Source: Sphingobium sp. AP49 (GTDB lineage Bacteria; Pseudomonadota; Alphaproteobacteria; Sphingomonadales; Sphingomonadaceae). From it: a stretch of 64,000 bases of DNA. The stretch lies in assembly GCF_000281715.2 (NCBI RefSeq), contig NZ_CP124576.1:255501-319500 (forward strand), read 5' to 3'. The position numbers and the translations under genes are program-made. The notes under the pieces were generated by a model, which saw nothing but the letters and a program-made list of their open reading frames with translations, was not told the origin of the DNA and made no database searches. Positions 1 to 8,500 of this stretch are shown here, piece by piece; the stretch's first letter is position 1, and each line of letters begins with the position of its first letter.

Positions 1-682
1 AGACGATCGACTTGTAGTCGGGCGAGAAGCGCGGGGTCAGCGCGATCGACTGGCCATTGGTGATGAAGCGGTGGTTGGCGCCATCCGAATCCATGATGGC
101 GAGGCGCTTGACGCGATTATCCTTGGGGCCGCTCTCGGCGATATAGGCGATGCGGCTGTCGAAGAAGGGGCTTTCGCCCGACAGCCGGGCATAGATGGCA
201 TCGGCGCATTTGTGCGCGGCGCGGCGCCAGTCGCGCGGGCTCACGACATAGCCCTGCCGCGTCAGTTCCTGCTTCAGCGCGACATCATAGAGATAGCAGC
301 CCACGGTGATGTCGGCCTCGCCCCCGGTGGTCCGGACAAAGCCCTGTACCAGCGCCTGATAGGCACCCCATTTGTCATAGACGGGGTTGGTGACCTCCGG
401 AAAGGCCAGGGCCGGCATACCGCCTGGGCCGGAAGGGTCGAACAGGCCAGACCCCTTGAGGTCGGACGCGATCACCTCGGCGATCTTGCGGCCCAGTTCG
501 CTCGCCGTGCCGGCGGGAGTCGCCACATCCTGCTGCGCGGGTAGCGCCGGCACCGCGATCTTCAGGTTGCTGTCGATATCGCCGGTCACGTCGACCGACA
601 GCTGTGCCAGCGCGGGCAGGGCCGTGAAGGCGAGCAGGGCGGCGGTCGCCGCAGCCAGGCGGCGGAGCAGGGTCGTCGTCAT
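1..682 (-). CDS. tolB: Tol-Pal system protein TolB, partial (C-terminus beyond the left edge)
   Basis: Periplasmic beta-propeller protein of the Tol-Pal complex, which links inner membrane, peptidoglycan and Pal during envelope constriction. The start is ATG at 682-680, overlapping the tolA stop as ATGA. The first ~26 residues (MTTTLLRRLA then an Ala/Leu-rich core ending ALPALA) form a signal peptide. They are followed by a TolB N-terminal domain with the typical segment LSVDVTGDIDSN. About 227 residues are visible before the window edge, ending near RFSPDYKS, which looks like a propeller strand. It is the last visible gene of the minus-strand ybgC-tolQRAB operon; pal would be expected next, outside the window. 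Confidence 0.9.
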   Translation of the reverse strand, partial: MTTTLLRRLAAATAALLAFTALPALAQLSVDVTGDIDSNLKIAVPALPAQQDVATPAGTASELGRKIAEVIASDLKGSGLFDPSGPGGMPALAFPEVTNPVYDKWGAYQALVQGFVRTTGGEADITVGCYLYDVALKQELTRQGYVVSPRDWRRAAHKCADAIYARLSGESPFFDSRIAYIAESGPKDNRVKRLAIMDSDGANHRFITNGQSIALTPRFSPDYKSIV

Positions 683-1644
683 CGGGTCAGCCTCGCGTCA
701 AAGCGGAGTGGCCGCAGCCATTTCCATTGTTCATAATATTCGGGCGGCAGATTGCGGAAAGGCGATGCCAGCTTCACCGCCTGGATCGCGCGCTCCGCAT
801 GCAGCTTCGCCTGCGGTCGGTTGCTGGCGGTGACGCCCAGCTGGTCGATCACTTCCGGCGTACCGATCACCGCGCCATTCTTGTCCAGCCTTACTTCCAG
901 CAGGGTCACCAACTGGTCGGCGTCGGCACCTGACGGCGGGCGCCAGTTGGGCTTCAATTGCCGACGGATCTCGGCATCAAGCGCGGCCTTCTGCTGCGGC
1001 CCCATGGCGGCGGCCGGCGGGGCGGCGGCCGGCTTGCGCGGCGCATCGGCGCTGGTGTCGATGCCCTTGAGGAAATCATTGCCCAGCAGCGATCCCTTGG
1101 GCTTGGCCGCGGCCTTGCCCGATCCCGATGCAGCGGCCGGCTTGGCGGCCTTGGGTGCGGGCTTGGCGCTGGCCTTGGCCGGCGCCGCGGCTGCCGTCTT
1201 GGGCTTTTCCGGGGTCGGCTTGGCCTTGGGCCTGTCCGCCGGCTTTTCGGGCGCCGGCGTCGGCTTGGCCGCAACCTTGGGCGTTTCCTTCTTGGGCGGC
1301 GCCGGCTTGGGCTTTGGCGGCGTGGGTTTCGCGACCGGTTTGGGCGGGACGGGCTTGGGCGGCGCGGGGGTCGGTTCGGGCACCGGGGCCGGCTCGGGCT
1401 GGGCGGCGGGCGCGGCATCCTCGGTCGGGCCGCGTTCGGGCGCGACGCTGGGCGGCGGCGGTTCGCTCGAAATGCGCGGCGCCGTCGATTGCAGCGCGAC
1501 CTCGTCGACCAGGCTGACGTCCATCGGCGGGCTGTTCAGCTTCAACGGGTTGGGCGTCGCCAGGAACCCGGCCGACAGCAGGCCGAACAGCAGGACATGT
1601 CCTGCCGTTGCAACGCCAAGGCCGATTTTTTCCGCGCGTTCCAT
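679..1644 (-). CDS. tolA: TolA, cell envelope integrity protein with TonB-like C-terminus
   Basis: Bridges the TolQR motor in the inner membrane to TolB/Pal. The 321-aa protein has one N-terminal membrane helix (about residues 8-28). A long Pro/Lys/Ala-rich periplasmic arm follows (about 60-210, full of PKP and PAPK runs). The globular C-terminal domain (about 225-321) carries the ...PPEYYEQWKWLRPLRF end typical of TonB-C/TolA folds. The gene starts 18 bp after tolR and overlaps tolB by 4 bp, so the genes are co-transcribed. The low-complexity arm creates several long ORFs on other frames, which are not genes. Family assignment rests on context plus architecture. Confidence 0.88.
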   Translation of the reverse strand: MERAEKIGLGVATAGHVLLFGLLSAGFLATPNPLKLNSPPMDVSLVDEVALQSTAPRISSEPPPPSVAPERGPTEDAAPAAQPEPAPVPEPTPAPPKPVPPKPVAKPTPPKPKPAPPKKETPKVAAKPTPAPEKPADRPKAKPTPEKPKTAAAAPAKASAKPAPKAAKPAAASGSGKAAAKPKGSLLGNDFLKGIDTSADAPRKPAAAPPAAAMGPQQKAALDAEIRRQLKPNWRPPSGADADQLVTLLEVRLDKNGAVIGTPEVIDQLGVTASNRPQAKLHAERAIQAVKLASPFRNLPPEYYEQWKWLRPLRFDARLTR

Positions 1645-1662
1645 GGGTTTGACCTATGGCCC

Positions 1663-2133
1663 CTATTCTGAACGTCCGCTGACATCGTCAGCGCCGTCCT
1701 GCCCACCGGTGCTGACCAGCGCGACCTTGTTGAGGCCGGCTCGGTTGAGCTCGCCCATCACCCGCATCACCCGGCCATAGTCGAGCGCGGTGTCTGCGCG
1801 CAGGAAGATCTGCGGTGCCTCGGGCTTGCCGGCATTGGCCGATACGATCTCCGCCAGCCGGTCGGGCAGGTCGGCGTCGCTGACGACATCCTCATCGATA
1901 TAGATGGCGCCGTCGCGGTCGATCGACACCACGGTCGGCTTGGCGTCCTGGTCCAGCCCCTTGGCGCGCGTCTCGGGCAGGTTCACCGGTACGCCGGTCA
2001 CCAGCAGCGGCGCGGTCACCATGAAGATGATCAGCAGCACGAGCATGACGTCGACCAGCGGCGTCACGTTGATGTCCGCCATCGGCGCGCGATTGCGCCC
2101 GCGCCGACCGGACGGGGGGCCAGACATCGCCAT
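1663..2133 (-). CDS. tolR: TolR, ExbD/TolR proton-channel subunit
   Basis: Inner-membrane partner of TolQ in the proton-driven Tol motor. The start was set at ATG 2133-2131 (MAMSGPPSGRRG) because GGGAG lies 7 nt upstream; a longer reading from 2184 would run back into tolQ. The 156-aa product has a short Arg-rich cytoplasmic head and one TM helix (about 25-46, LVDVMLVLLIIFMV) containing the conserved membrane Asp (Asp28). A periplasmic ExbD/TolR domain follows, with the motif LRADTALDYGRVM. It lies 34 bp after tolQ and 18 bp before tolA. Confidence 0.93.
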   Translation of the reverse strand: MAMSGPPSGRRGRNRAPMADINVTPLVDVMLVLLIIFMVTAPLLVTGVPVNLPETRAKGLDQDAKPTVVSIDRDGAIYIDEDVVSDADLPDRLAEIVSANAGKPEAPQIFLRADTALDYGRVMRVMGELNRAGLNKVALVSTGGQDGADDVSGRSE

Positions 2134-2167
2134 CAGCGCGCTCCCTTTTCTGCAGCGGTGCCCAAGG

Positions 2168-2887
2168 TCACCGCTGGGCCTCAAGTTCGCGGCTCAAGGT
2201 CGCGTAAAAGCCGTCGGCAAAGCGGTTGAGACGCGATTCCATCCGGTTGATGCCATGGCTGAAGCGGTTATAGGCGATCACCGCCGGAATGGCCGCGAAC
2301 AGGCCGATCGCGGTCGCGAACAGGGCTTCGGCAATGCCCGGTGCGACGACGGCGAGCGAACTGTTCTGCGCGGCGGCGATCGAGGTGAAGGCGCGCATGA
2401 TGCCCCACACGGTGCCGAACAGGCCGACGAAGGGGGCAACCGATCCGACCGTCGCCAGGATGTTCAGCCGGTCCGACAGCCGGTCTACTTCTGCTGCAAT
2501 GGTGCTCGACATGCTGGTCGCCAGGCGGTCGCGGGTGCCGTCGCGGTCGATCACCTTTTGCGCGGTCGACCGGCGCCATTCGGTCACGCCGGCGGCCATC
2601 ACCTTGGCGGCGGGGAATTCGGCCTTGCCGCGCGCTTCATAGAAGCGATCGATATCGTCCGCCTTCCAGAAATCCTCCTCGAACTTGCGGCTTTCCTTGC
2701 TGGCCTTGCGCAGGGTGAAGCTGAAGCCCAGGATGATCGCCCAGGTCCAGATGCTGGCCAGCAACAGGCCCAGCATCACCCCCTTCACGACGATGTCGGC
2801 CTGTAGGAACAGGGCGAGCGGCGAAATGGTGGCGGCGTCGGCTGCGGCACCCATAGCGGCACCGACGTCAGGCATGGACAGGTTCAT
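2168..2887 (-). CDS. tolQ: TolQ, MotA/TolQ/ExbB proton-channel protein
   Basis: Three-TM inner-membrane component of the Tol motor. The start is ATG 2887-2885 ([12 protein letters not shown]), which overlaps the ybgC stop as ATGA; the ORF can be read further upstream but that part lies inside ybgC. The 239-aa protein has TM1 around residues 20-45. After a cytoplasmic domain come TM2 and TM3 around 140-200, with the family pattern VAPFVGLFGTVWGIM and a following AEALFATAIGLFAAIPAV. It lies first among tolQRAB and is translationally coupled to the thioesterase gene. Confidence 0.95.
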   Translation of the reverse strand: MNLSMPDVGAAMGAAADAATISPLALFLQADIVVKGVMLGLLLASIWTWAIILGFSFTLRKASKESRKFEEDFWKADDIDRFYEARGKAEFPAAKVMAAGVTEWRRSTAQKVIDRDGTRDRLATSMSSTIAAEVDRLSDRLNILATVGSVAPFVGLFGTVWGIMRAFTSIAAAQNSSLAVVAPGIAEALFATAIGLFAAIPAVIAYNRFSHGINRMESRLNRFADGFYATLSRELEAQR

Positions 2888-3354
2888 GGGTGGATGTCTT
2901 CCCCTCGCATCAAACGGCTGAAAATCTCGATCCAGGGGCGCGGCTGGCGCTGCGGTCGTCCCTGGGGTGTCAGATAGGCGACGGTGATGACGCCGTCGGT
3001 CAATATGTCCTCGCCCCGCATGACTCTTTGCTGAATGGTGCAACTCGCGGCGCGCACCTCCATCACCTGGCTGACGACCATCAGGTCGTCGTCCAGCCGG
3101 GCCGGGCGGCGATAGGCCAGTTTCAGGTCGGTGACGGCATAGACGCCCTCGCCGCCTTCATGATTGGCGCGCTGGTCGATGCCGGCGATGCGCAGCATGT
3201 CGGAACGGGCGCGCTCCATATAGCGCAGATAATTGGCGTGATAGACCAGCCCCGACAGGTCCGTATCCTCGAAATAGATGCGCAGCGGGAAATGGTGCAC
3301 GGCGGCGATGAACCGTCCGGACGCGGGCGCTGGCAGGGGATCGGCAAGGGGCAT
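2884..3354 (-). CDS. ybgC: Tol-Pal system-associated acyl-CoA thioesterase YbgC
   Basis: Hot-dog-fold 4HBT thioesterase that normally opens tol-pal operons. The 156-aa protein contains the family signature [17 protein letters not shown] (about residues 27-43), with the catalytic Asp just before the GLVYHA turn. The N-terminal ~15 residues are a variable extension. The 3' end overlaps tolQ by 4 bp. The upstream 164-bp gap to the divergent dehydrogenase at 3519 should hold the tol operon promoter. Its physiological substrate is not evident from sequence; known members hydrolyse short-chain or phospholipid-related acyl-CoA. Confidence 0.93.
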   Translation of the reverse strand: MPLADPLPAPASGRFIAAVHHFPLRIYFEDTDLSGLVYHANYLRYMERARSDMLRIAGIDQRANHEGGEGVYAVTDLKLAYRRPARLDDDLMVVSQVMEVRAASCTIQQRVMRGEDILTDGVITVAYLTPQGRPQRQPRPWIEIFSRLMRGEDIHP

Positions 3355-3518
3355 GGGCGGCTATTAAGCATGGCATGCGGTTCGCGCAAAGGCGGAAAAT
3401 CGCACGGGCGAACCATCCGTCCCCTGCCATGGCCCGTTTGCCGCCGGCGAAGGGGCTTGGCGCTCGACCCTACTTGCCGGTAGGGGTAGGAGGAACGCGT
3501 ATTTGTGAGGAGATTTGG

Positions 3519-4397
3519 ATGACCGAGATAAAGACCGTGGGCGTGATCGGCGCTGGCCAGATGGGGGCGGGCATTGCCCAGGTCGCCGCCCAGGCCGGCT
3601 ATGACGTCATCCTGTCCGACATCGACCTGCCCCGCGCGGAAAAGGGCAAGGCTGGCATCGCCAGGCTGCTTACCAAGGCGGTGGAAAAGGAAAAGATCAG
3701 CCAGGCCGACGCTGACGCCGCGCTGGCCCGCATCAACCCGGTTGGCGAGATTGCGCCGCTCGCTGGAGCGCAGTTGGTGATCGAGGCAGCGACCGAGCGC
3801 GAGGAGGTGAAGCGCGCCATCTTCGCCAATGTCGGCCAGATCCTGGCGCCGGGCGCCATCCTCGCCACCAACACCTCGTCCATCCCGATCACCCGCCTCG
3901 CCCAGGCGGCGCCCGATGCCGGCCGCTTCGTCGGCGTCCATTTCTTCAACCCCGTCCCGGTGATGGTGCTGGTGGAGGTCATTCGCGGCCTCGCCACCAC
4001 GCCCGAAACGGTTGCCGCCGTGGAAGCGTTCGCCGCGAAGATCGGCAAGACCACGGTGCATGCCTTCGACGCGCCGGGCTTTGTTGTGAACCGCATCCTG
4101 CTGCCGATGCTGAACGAGGCGGTGTTCGTGTTGGGCGAGGGCGTGGGCAGCGTCACCGACATCGATCAGGGCTGCAAGCTTGGCCTCAACCATCCGATGG
4201 GGCCGCTGACCCTGCTCGATTTCGTCGGTCTCGACACCGCGCTCGAAATCCTCAACGTCTTCCTCAGCACCACCGGCGATCCCAAATATCGCCCGGCGCC
4301 GCTGCTGGTCAAATATGTCGAGGCCGGCTGGTATGGTCGCAAGACCGGCAAGGGTTTCTATGACTATTCGGGTCCGGAACCTGTCCCGACCCGCTGA
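3519..4397 (+). CDS. 3-hydroxybutyryl-CoA (3-hydroxyacyl-CoA) dehydrogenase
   Basis: NAD(P)-dependent oxidation/reduction of 3-hydroxyacyl-CoA, used in butanoate/PHB-type or beta-oxidation metabolism. The chosen ATG at 3519 has GAGGAG upstream and gives [16 protein letters not shown], so the Rossmann GxGxxG lies at residues 11-16. The 292-aa length fits single-domain-pair family members (~290). The conserved block [17 protein letters not shown] and the C-terminal 3HCDH domain ([19 protein letters not shown]) are present. It stands alone: divergent from ybgC and convergent with pspF. The hbd/paaH distinction cannot be made from sequence. Confidence 0.92.
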   Translation: MTEIKTVGVIGAGQMGAGIAQVAAQAGYDVILSDIDLPRAEKGKAGIARLLTKAVEKEKISQADADAALARINPVGEIAPLAGAQLVIEAATEREEVKRAIFANVGQILAPGAILATNTSSIPITRLAQAAPDAGRFVGVHFFNPVPVMVLVEVIRGLATTPETVAAVEAFAAKIGKTTVHAFDAPGFVVNRILLPMLNEAVFVLGEGVGSVTDIDQGCKLGLNHPMGPLTLLDFVGLDTALEILNVFLSTTGDPKYRPAPLLVKYVEAGWYGRKTGKGFYDYSGPEPVPTR

Positions 4398-4427
4398 ACC
4401 TGTCAGGTAGGGCGGCCCCGTGCTGCC

Positions 4428-5453
<1,026 letters not shown>

Positions 5454-5466
5454 GCGCCAAAATATG

Positions 5467-5499
5467 GCGAAATTTCCCAACTTTCAGCAAGCGAAATTT
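5467..5499. promoter_or_regulatory. Putative PspF enhancer: two GCGAAATTT direct repeats
   Basis: GCGAAATTT occurs at 5467-5475 and again at 5491-5499, 24 bp apart. Relative to the sigma-54 promoter at 5555-5572 they lie roughly 85-115 bp upstream of the predicted transcription start. This is where PspF upstream activating sequences lie in enterobacteria. They sit in the pspF-psp intergenic gap immediately before the pspF start codon, so binding could also autoregulate pspF. The position is seen; the function is inferred. Confidence 0.45.
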
Positions 5500-5554
5500 T
5501 TGCCTGGCCATGCCAAATCCGAAAAAAATGGCGGTTTTCCGTGCTTTTCAAAAA

Positions 5555-5572
5555 TTGGCACGGCCTCTGCAA
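5555..5572 (+). promoter_or_regulatory. Sigma-54 (-24/-12) promoter of the psp operon
   Basis: TTGGCACGGCCTCTGCAA matches the sigma-54 consensus TGGCACG-N4-TTGCA with one mismatch. GG is at 5557-5558 and GC at 5569-5570, the required 12-bp offset. Predicted start is near 5582, giving a ~60-nt leader before the small ORF at 5641. The divergent pspF gene supports the assignment. Confidence 0.85.
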
Positions 5573-5640
5573 TGTTGGGAACGAAGCCGCTGCACAGACA
5601 GGCGGCACCTTTAGAAGGCCAGGTTCAAGGAGTGTTGAAG

Positions 5641-5814
5641 ATGGAAAAGAACAGCAACAGCGTTCGCGAAATCGGTCAGCTGATGTCGGTCGCCATTGCC
5701 GCCGTCCTGTTCGGATCGACCATGATCCTTTCGGCGGTCGGCCCGGCCCGCGCCAGCGAAGCCCCGGTTCTCGCGACCCAGGATACCCCCGCGACCCTGC
5801 GCTATCTGGCGTAA
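5641..5814 (+). CDS. 57-aa single-pass membrane peptide, first gene of the psp transcript
   Basis: Unrecognised small protein directly after the sigma-54 promoter and before pspA. ATG 5641 has AGGAG 8 nt upstream. The sequence starts MEKNSNSVREIGQLMSVAIA, has one hydrophobic helix (about 13-33) and a short tail rich in Ala, Pro and Thr ending TLRYLA. The ARA-SEA junction after the helix could also be a signal peptidase site, so it may be a membrane anchor or a secreted peptide. It is 85 bp from pspA and presumably co-induced with it. No family was recognised; a role as a small envelope-stress peptide is inference from position. Confidence 0.7.
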   Translation: MEKNSNSVREIGQLMSVAIAAVLFGSTMILSAVGPARASEAPVLATQDTPATLRYLA

Positions 5815-5899
5815 GGCCGCACGACCCAGGCCGGGGCGGAAATGCCCCCTCTCGTCCGCCCCGGCCCCCTTGAATGAGAAGACCAGGAGCACCGTTAAA

Positions 5900-6568
5900 A
5901 TGGGTATTTTCTCCCGCACCCGCGACATCATTGCCGCCAATGTCACCGACTTGCTCGACAAGGCGGAAGATCCCGCGAAGATGATCCGCATGATCATCCT
6001 CGAAATGGAGGAGACGCTGGTCGAGGTGCGCGCGTCCGCTGCCCGCACGATCGCCGACCAGAAGGAAATGCGCCGCCACATCGCCAAGCTGGGCGCGCTG
6101 CAGGACAGCTGGACCGAAAAGGCGCAGCTCGCCCTCAGCAAGGACCGCGAGGATCTGGCCAAGGCCGCTCTGGTCGAACGCCAGAAGGCGACCGACATGG
6201 CGGAGCATCTGTCCCACGAGATCGAGACTCTCGATGATGCGCTGAAGGCCGCCGAGGAGGATATCGCCAAGCTGCAGGCCAAGCTGCGCGAAGCCCGCGC
6301 CCGCCAGAACAGCCTGGTGACCCGGATGCAGAGCGCCGAAAACCGCCTGCGCGTCCGCGAAGCCTATGCCGGCGAGAAGGTCAATGACGCCTTTGCCCGC
6401 TTCGACATGCTCGAACGCCGCGTCGACATGGCTGAAGGCCGCGCCGATGCCATGGGCCTGGGCCAGCAGCCCAAGACGCTGGAAGAAGAGATTGCGGAAT
6501 TGAAGTCGGCCGACAAGGTCGATGCCGATCTCGCCGCACTCAAGGCCAGCATGAACAAGGGAGCCTGA
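5900..6568 (+). CDS. pspA: PspA, phage shock protein A (ESCRT-III-like membrane-repair protein)
   Basis: Peripheral inner-membrane protein that oligomerises on stressed membranes and inhibits PspF when not bound there. ATG 5900 (MGIFSRTRDIIAANVTDLLD) was chosen because this is the canonical PspA/IM30 N-terminus and AGGAG lies upstream. The 222-aa protein is almost wholly helical coiled coil with the family pattern EDPAKMIRMIILEMEETLVE near residues 25-45. Length matches E. coli PspA (222). It is followed after 4 bp by pspB. Confidence 0.97.
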   Translation: MGIFSRTRDIIAANVTDLLDKAEDPAKMIRMIILEMEETLVEVRASAARTIADQKEMRRHIAKLGALQDSWTEKAQLALSKDREDLAKAALVERQKATDMAEHLSHEIETLDDALKAAEEDIAKLQAKLREARARQNSLVTRMQSAENRLRVREAYAGEKVNDAFARFDMLERRVDMAEGRADAMGLGQQPKTLEEEIAELKSADKVDADLAALKASMNKGA

Positions 6569-6572
6569 TCCG

Positions 6573-6842
6573 ATGGAAGACGTACTGGTCCCCATCGCGG
6601 TGGTCGGCATGTTGTTCATCGGCATGCCCTGGCTGATCTTCCACTATGTCACCAAGTGGAAGCAGGCCCCCAAGATCACCGACGAGGACGAGCGGCTGCT
6701 GGATGAACTCCACCTGCTCGCCCGCCGTCTCGAAGACAGGCTGCAGACGGTCGAACGGATCGTCGCCGCCGACAACCCCGACTTCCGCCCGCAACGCCCG
6801 GTACAGGGCGACGACGATTACAGCTTCGACCGGAGGAACTGA
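6573..6842 (+). CDS. pspB: PspB, envelope stress response membrane protein
   Basis: Small inner-membrane protein that works with PspC to relieve PspA inhibition of PspF. The 89-aa sequence has one N-terminal TM helix (about 5-27, including PWLIFHYVTKWK). A cytoplasmic coiled coil follows with the PspB signature LARRLEDRLQTVERIVAADN. It starts 4 bp after pspA and stops 1 bp before the pspC start codon, so translation is coupled. The C-terminal tail is acidic and slightly longer than the E. coli protein. The RLxTVExI segment is also recognisable in the five small genes downstream. Confidence 0.93.
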   Translation: MEDVLVPIAVVGMLFIGMPWLIFHYVTKWKQAPKITDEDERLLDELHLLARRLEDRLQTVERIVAADNPDFRPQRPVQGDDDYSFDRRN

Positions 6843-6843
6843 C

Positions 6844-7224
6844 ATGAGCGCCCGCCGCACCAAATTCTATCTCGACAAACAGAATGGCAAGTGGATGGGC
6901 GTGTGCTCCGGCATCGCCGACTATACCGGGATCGATGTGGTCTGGGTTCGGGTCGGCGCGGTGCTGGTGACCCTGATGGGCGCTTTTCCCTGGTCGCTGA
7001 TCGCCTATTTCGCCGCTGCCTATTTCGCCGAGAAGAAGCCGGTTGGCCTCTATGCCGACCGCGACGACGAGAAATTCTGGCAGGGCGTGCGCACCAACCC
7101 GGCGCGCTCCACCCGCGACGTCCGCTCCAAGTTCCGCGACATCGACCGCCGCCTCGCCGACATCGAGGTCTATTATACCAGCCGCAACACGCGCTTGGCC
7201 GACGAGATCGACAGCCTGCGCTGA
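6844..7224 (+). CDS. pspC: PspC domain protein
   Basis: Polytopic/bitopic sensor of the Psp response. ATG 6844 (MSARRTKFYLDKQNGKW) follows pspB directly. The 126-aa protein has the PspC domain (about 5-70): MGVCSGIADYTGIDVVWVR, then a hydrophobic segment with LVTLMGAFPWSLIAYFAAAY. A charged tail ends DIDRRLADIEVYYTSRNTRLADEIDSLR (broken here: DIDRRLADIE, VYYTSRNTRL, ADEIDSLR). That tail pattern, R-x3-LExxxT(S/D)-x(4-6)-L-x2-EI-x2-LR, recurs in the next four small genes. It is co-transcribed with pspAB. Confidence 0.93.
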   Translation: MSARRTKFYLDKQNGKWMGVCSGIADYTGIDVVWVRVGAVLVTLMGAFPWSLIAYFAAAYFAEKKPVGLYADRDDEKFWQGVRTNPARSTRDVRSKFRDIDRRLADIEVYYTSRNTRLADEIDSLR

Positions 7225-7253
7225 CAAGAGGCGGGAATCCGGGGGAAGAGAAG

Positions 7254-7490
7254 ATGGATCCGACACCATATTTCATCATGGGCGCGTTGAGCGGGATCAC
7301 CGCGACGCTCCTGATCCAGGCTTATGCCCGGCGCAAGGTTGCCAAGGCGACGGCCCAGCTGACGGCCAATGTCGTCGACCAGGACCAGCAGATCGTCACC
7401 CATGAACTGCGCGAACGGATCAAGGTGCTGGAACAGATCGTCACCGATCGGCCGGTCCGCCTGGCGGATCAGATCGAACGGCTCCGCTGA
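7254..7490 (+). CDS. Small one-TM PspB/PspC-tail-like protein, paralogue 1
   Basis: A 78-aa protein not in canonical psp operons. ATG 7254 has GGGGGAAGAG upstream. An N-terminal TM helix (about 6-26) is followed by a short basic stretch (AYARRKVAKAT) and a coiled coil with ERIKVLEQIVTDRPVRLADQ, then IERLR at the C-terminus. The end closely resembles the PspC tail (RLADEIDSLR) and the PspB helix (VERIV). It lies 29 bp after pspC in the same direction. Function unknown; a Psp sensor or adaptor role is inferred from motif sharing and position. Confidence 0.8.
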   Translation: MDPTPYFIMGALSGITATLLIQAYARRKVAKATAQLTANVVDQDQQIVTHELRERIKVLEQIVTDRPVRLADQIERLR

Positions 7491-7527
7491 ACCCGGCCCG
7501 GCCGAAGACAATAGGGAGTTCAAGGCC

Positions 7528-7818
7528 ATGAATTTCGCAGGACCGACCTTCGTTCTGGCCATCATCGCGATGTCGACGTTGGGCTGGATGTTCACCACCT
7601 GGGTCCGTGCCCGCCACGGCTATCCGGTTGAAAATGAATGGACGGGTACCGTTCATCGAACAGATCCCGACGCCGGTCGAAAAATCGACCTTCTTTCAAG
7701 TGAAAACGAAAAGCTCACTGGCCGCATCAGCCGCCTCGAAGAACGCATCGCAGTCCTCGAACGGATCGCCACCGATCCCGCCGCCCGGACCGCGCGCGAC
7801 ATCGATGCGCTGCGCTGA
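7528..7818 (+). CDS. Small one-TM PspB/PspC-tail-like protein, paralogue 2
   Basis: A 96-aa protein with ATG at 7528 and GGGAG upstream. It has a TM helix (about 5-24) ending WMFTTWVRARHGYPVENEW. A predicted coiled coil follows (SENEKLTGRISRLEERIAVL) continuing ERIATDPAARTARDIDALR. It is most similar to the next gene: both share GWxFTTWxRxRxGYPxENxW after the TM helix. The C-terminal motif RIAVLERIATD matches the other array members. Likely a membrane-anchored cytoplasmic coiled-coil adaptor produced together with PspABC; exact role unknown. Confidence 0.8.
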   Translation: MNFAGPTFVLAIIAMSTLGWMFTTWVRARHGYPVENEWTGTVHRTDPDAGRKIDLLSSENEKLTGRISRLEERIAVLERIATDPAARTARDIDALR

Positions 7819-7846
7819 CTCTGACCGGGCAAGGGGAGTATAGGAC

Positions 7847-8191
7847 ATGAACAAGACCGACATGGTAGATGCCTTCGTCATGCCCAACCTGCCGTGGATC
7901 ATCGGCGGCGGGCTTCTGATCGGGGCGATGGCGATCGGCGGGTGGATCTTCACCACCTGGCTCCGCGTCCGCAACGGCTACCCGCTGGAAAATAGCTGGG
8001 GCAAGGCGGTATATCCGCAGAAGAATGAGGAACTGGTCGAGCGCATCAAGCTGATCAGCCAGGAAAATGCCCAGTTGCGTGCGGAAATCGGCTCGATGAA
8101 GGACCGGCTTGCCGTGGTCGAGCGGATCGTCACCGACGAAAGCCATCAGCTCAATCGCGAAATCGAGCGGCTGCGCGGCCCGGCGAACTGA
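7847..8191 (+). CDS. Small one-TM PspB/PspC-tail-like protein, paralogue 3
   Basis: The largest member of the array (114 aa). ATG 7847 has AGGGGAG upstream. After ~15 residues comes a glycine-rich TM helix (about 16-36, WIIGGGLLIGAMAIGGWIF), then TTWLRVRNGYPLENSW, the block shared with paralogue 2. The C-terminal half is a long coiled coil with KDRLAVVERIVTDESHQLNR and EIERLR near the end. Tandem duplication with the preceding gene is the simplest explanation for the shared block. No enzymatic motif is visible. Confidence 0.8.
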   Translation: MNKTDMVDAFVMPNLPWIIGGGLLIGAMAIGGWIFTTWLRVRNGYPLENSWGKAVYPQKNEELVERIKLISQENAQLRAEIGSMKDRLAVVERIVTDESHQLNREIERLRGPAN

Positions 8192-8220
8192 TCGCCCCGC
8201 GCGCCCAAGGGAGGACAGAC

Positions 8221-8472
8221 ATGAATCCGTTTGAAATGGTCGTCGCCATCGTCGCGATCACCGCCATCGCCAGCGTCGTCCGCGCCAAATATGGCGTCGT
8301 GCGCCGCCACAAGGGTGAGGATTTCATCCAGCGCGGCCCCGATCCAGAGGCCGAACGCCTCCGCGCCGAAGTGAAGGCGCTCAAGGACCGGGTCGCCGTG
8401 CTGGAACGGCTCGCCACCGACAGTTCGACCGCGCTGGAGCGCGAATTCGAGAAGCTCAAGGACCGCGACTGA
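8221..8472 (+). CDS. Small one-TM PspB/PspC-tail-like protein, paralogue 4
   Basis: An 83-aa protein; ATG 8221 is preceded by GGGAGG. A short N-terminal hydrophobic helix (about 5-20, EMVVAIVAITAIASVV) is followed by a basic patch (RAKYGVVRRHKGED). The coiled coil contains KALKDRVAVLERLATDSSTA followed by LEREFEKLK. The VAVLERLATD segment is the array signature. The spacing of 29 bp from the preceding gene is like that of the other members. The basic patch may contact phospholipid head groups, but that is conjecture. Confidence 0.78.
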   Translation: MNPFEMVVAIVAITAIASVVRAKYGVVRRHKGEDFIQRGPDPEAERLRAEVKALKDRVAVLERLATDSSTALEREFEKLKDRD

Positions 8473-8500
8473 TCGCGGCAAAGGACACAGGGAGGACATC

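Noticed and set aside
752..1780. 342-aa plus-strand ORF over tolA and tolR
   Set aside because: Gly/Ala-rich translation caused by the reverse of the Pro/Lys/Ala tolA arm; the tolA reading is supported by operon context.
5502..5520. Second sigma-54-like site on the minus strand (TGGCATG..GGCA) for pspF
   Set aside because: The GG-to-GC offset is 11 rather than 12 bp, so it does not meet the strict -24/-12 spacing.
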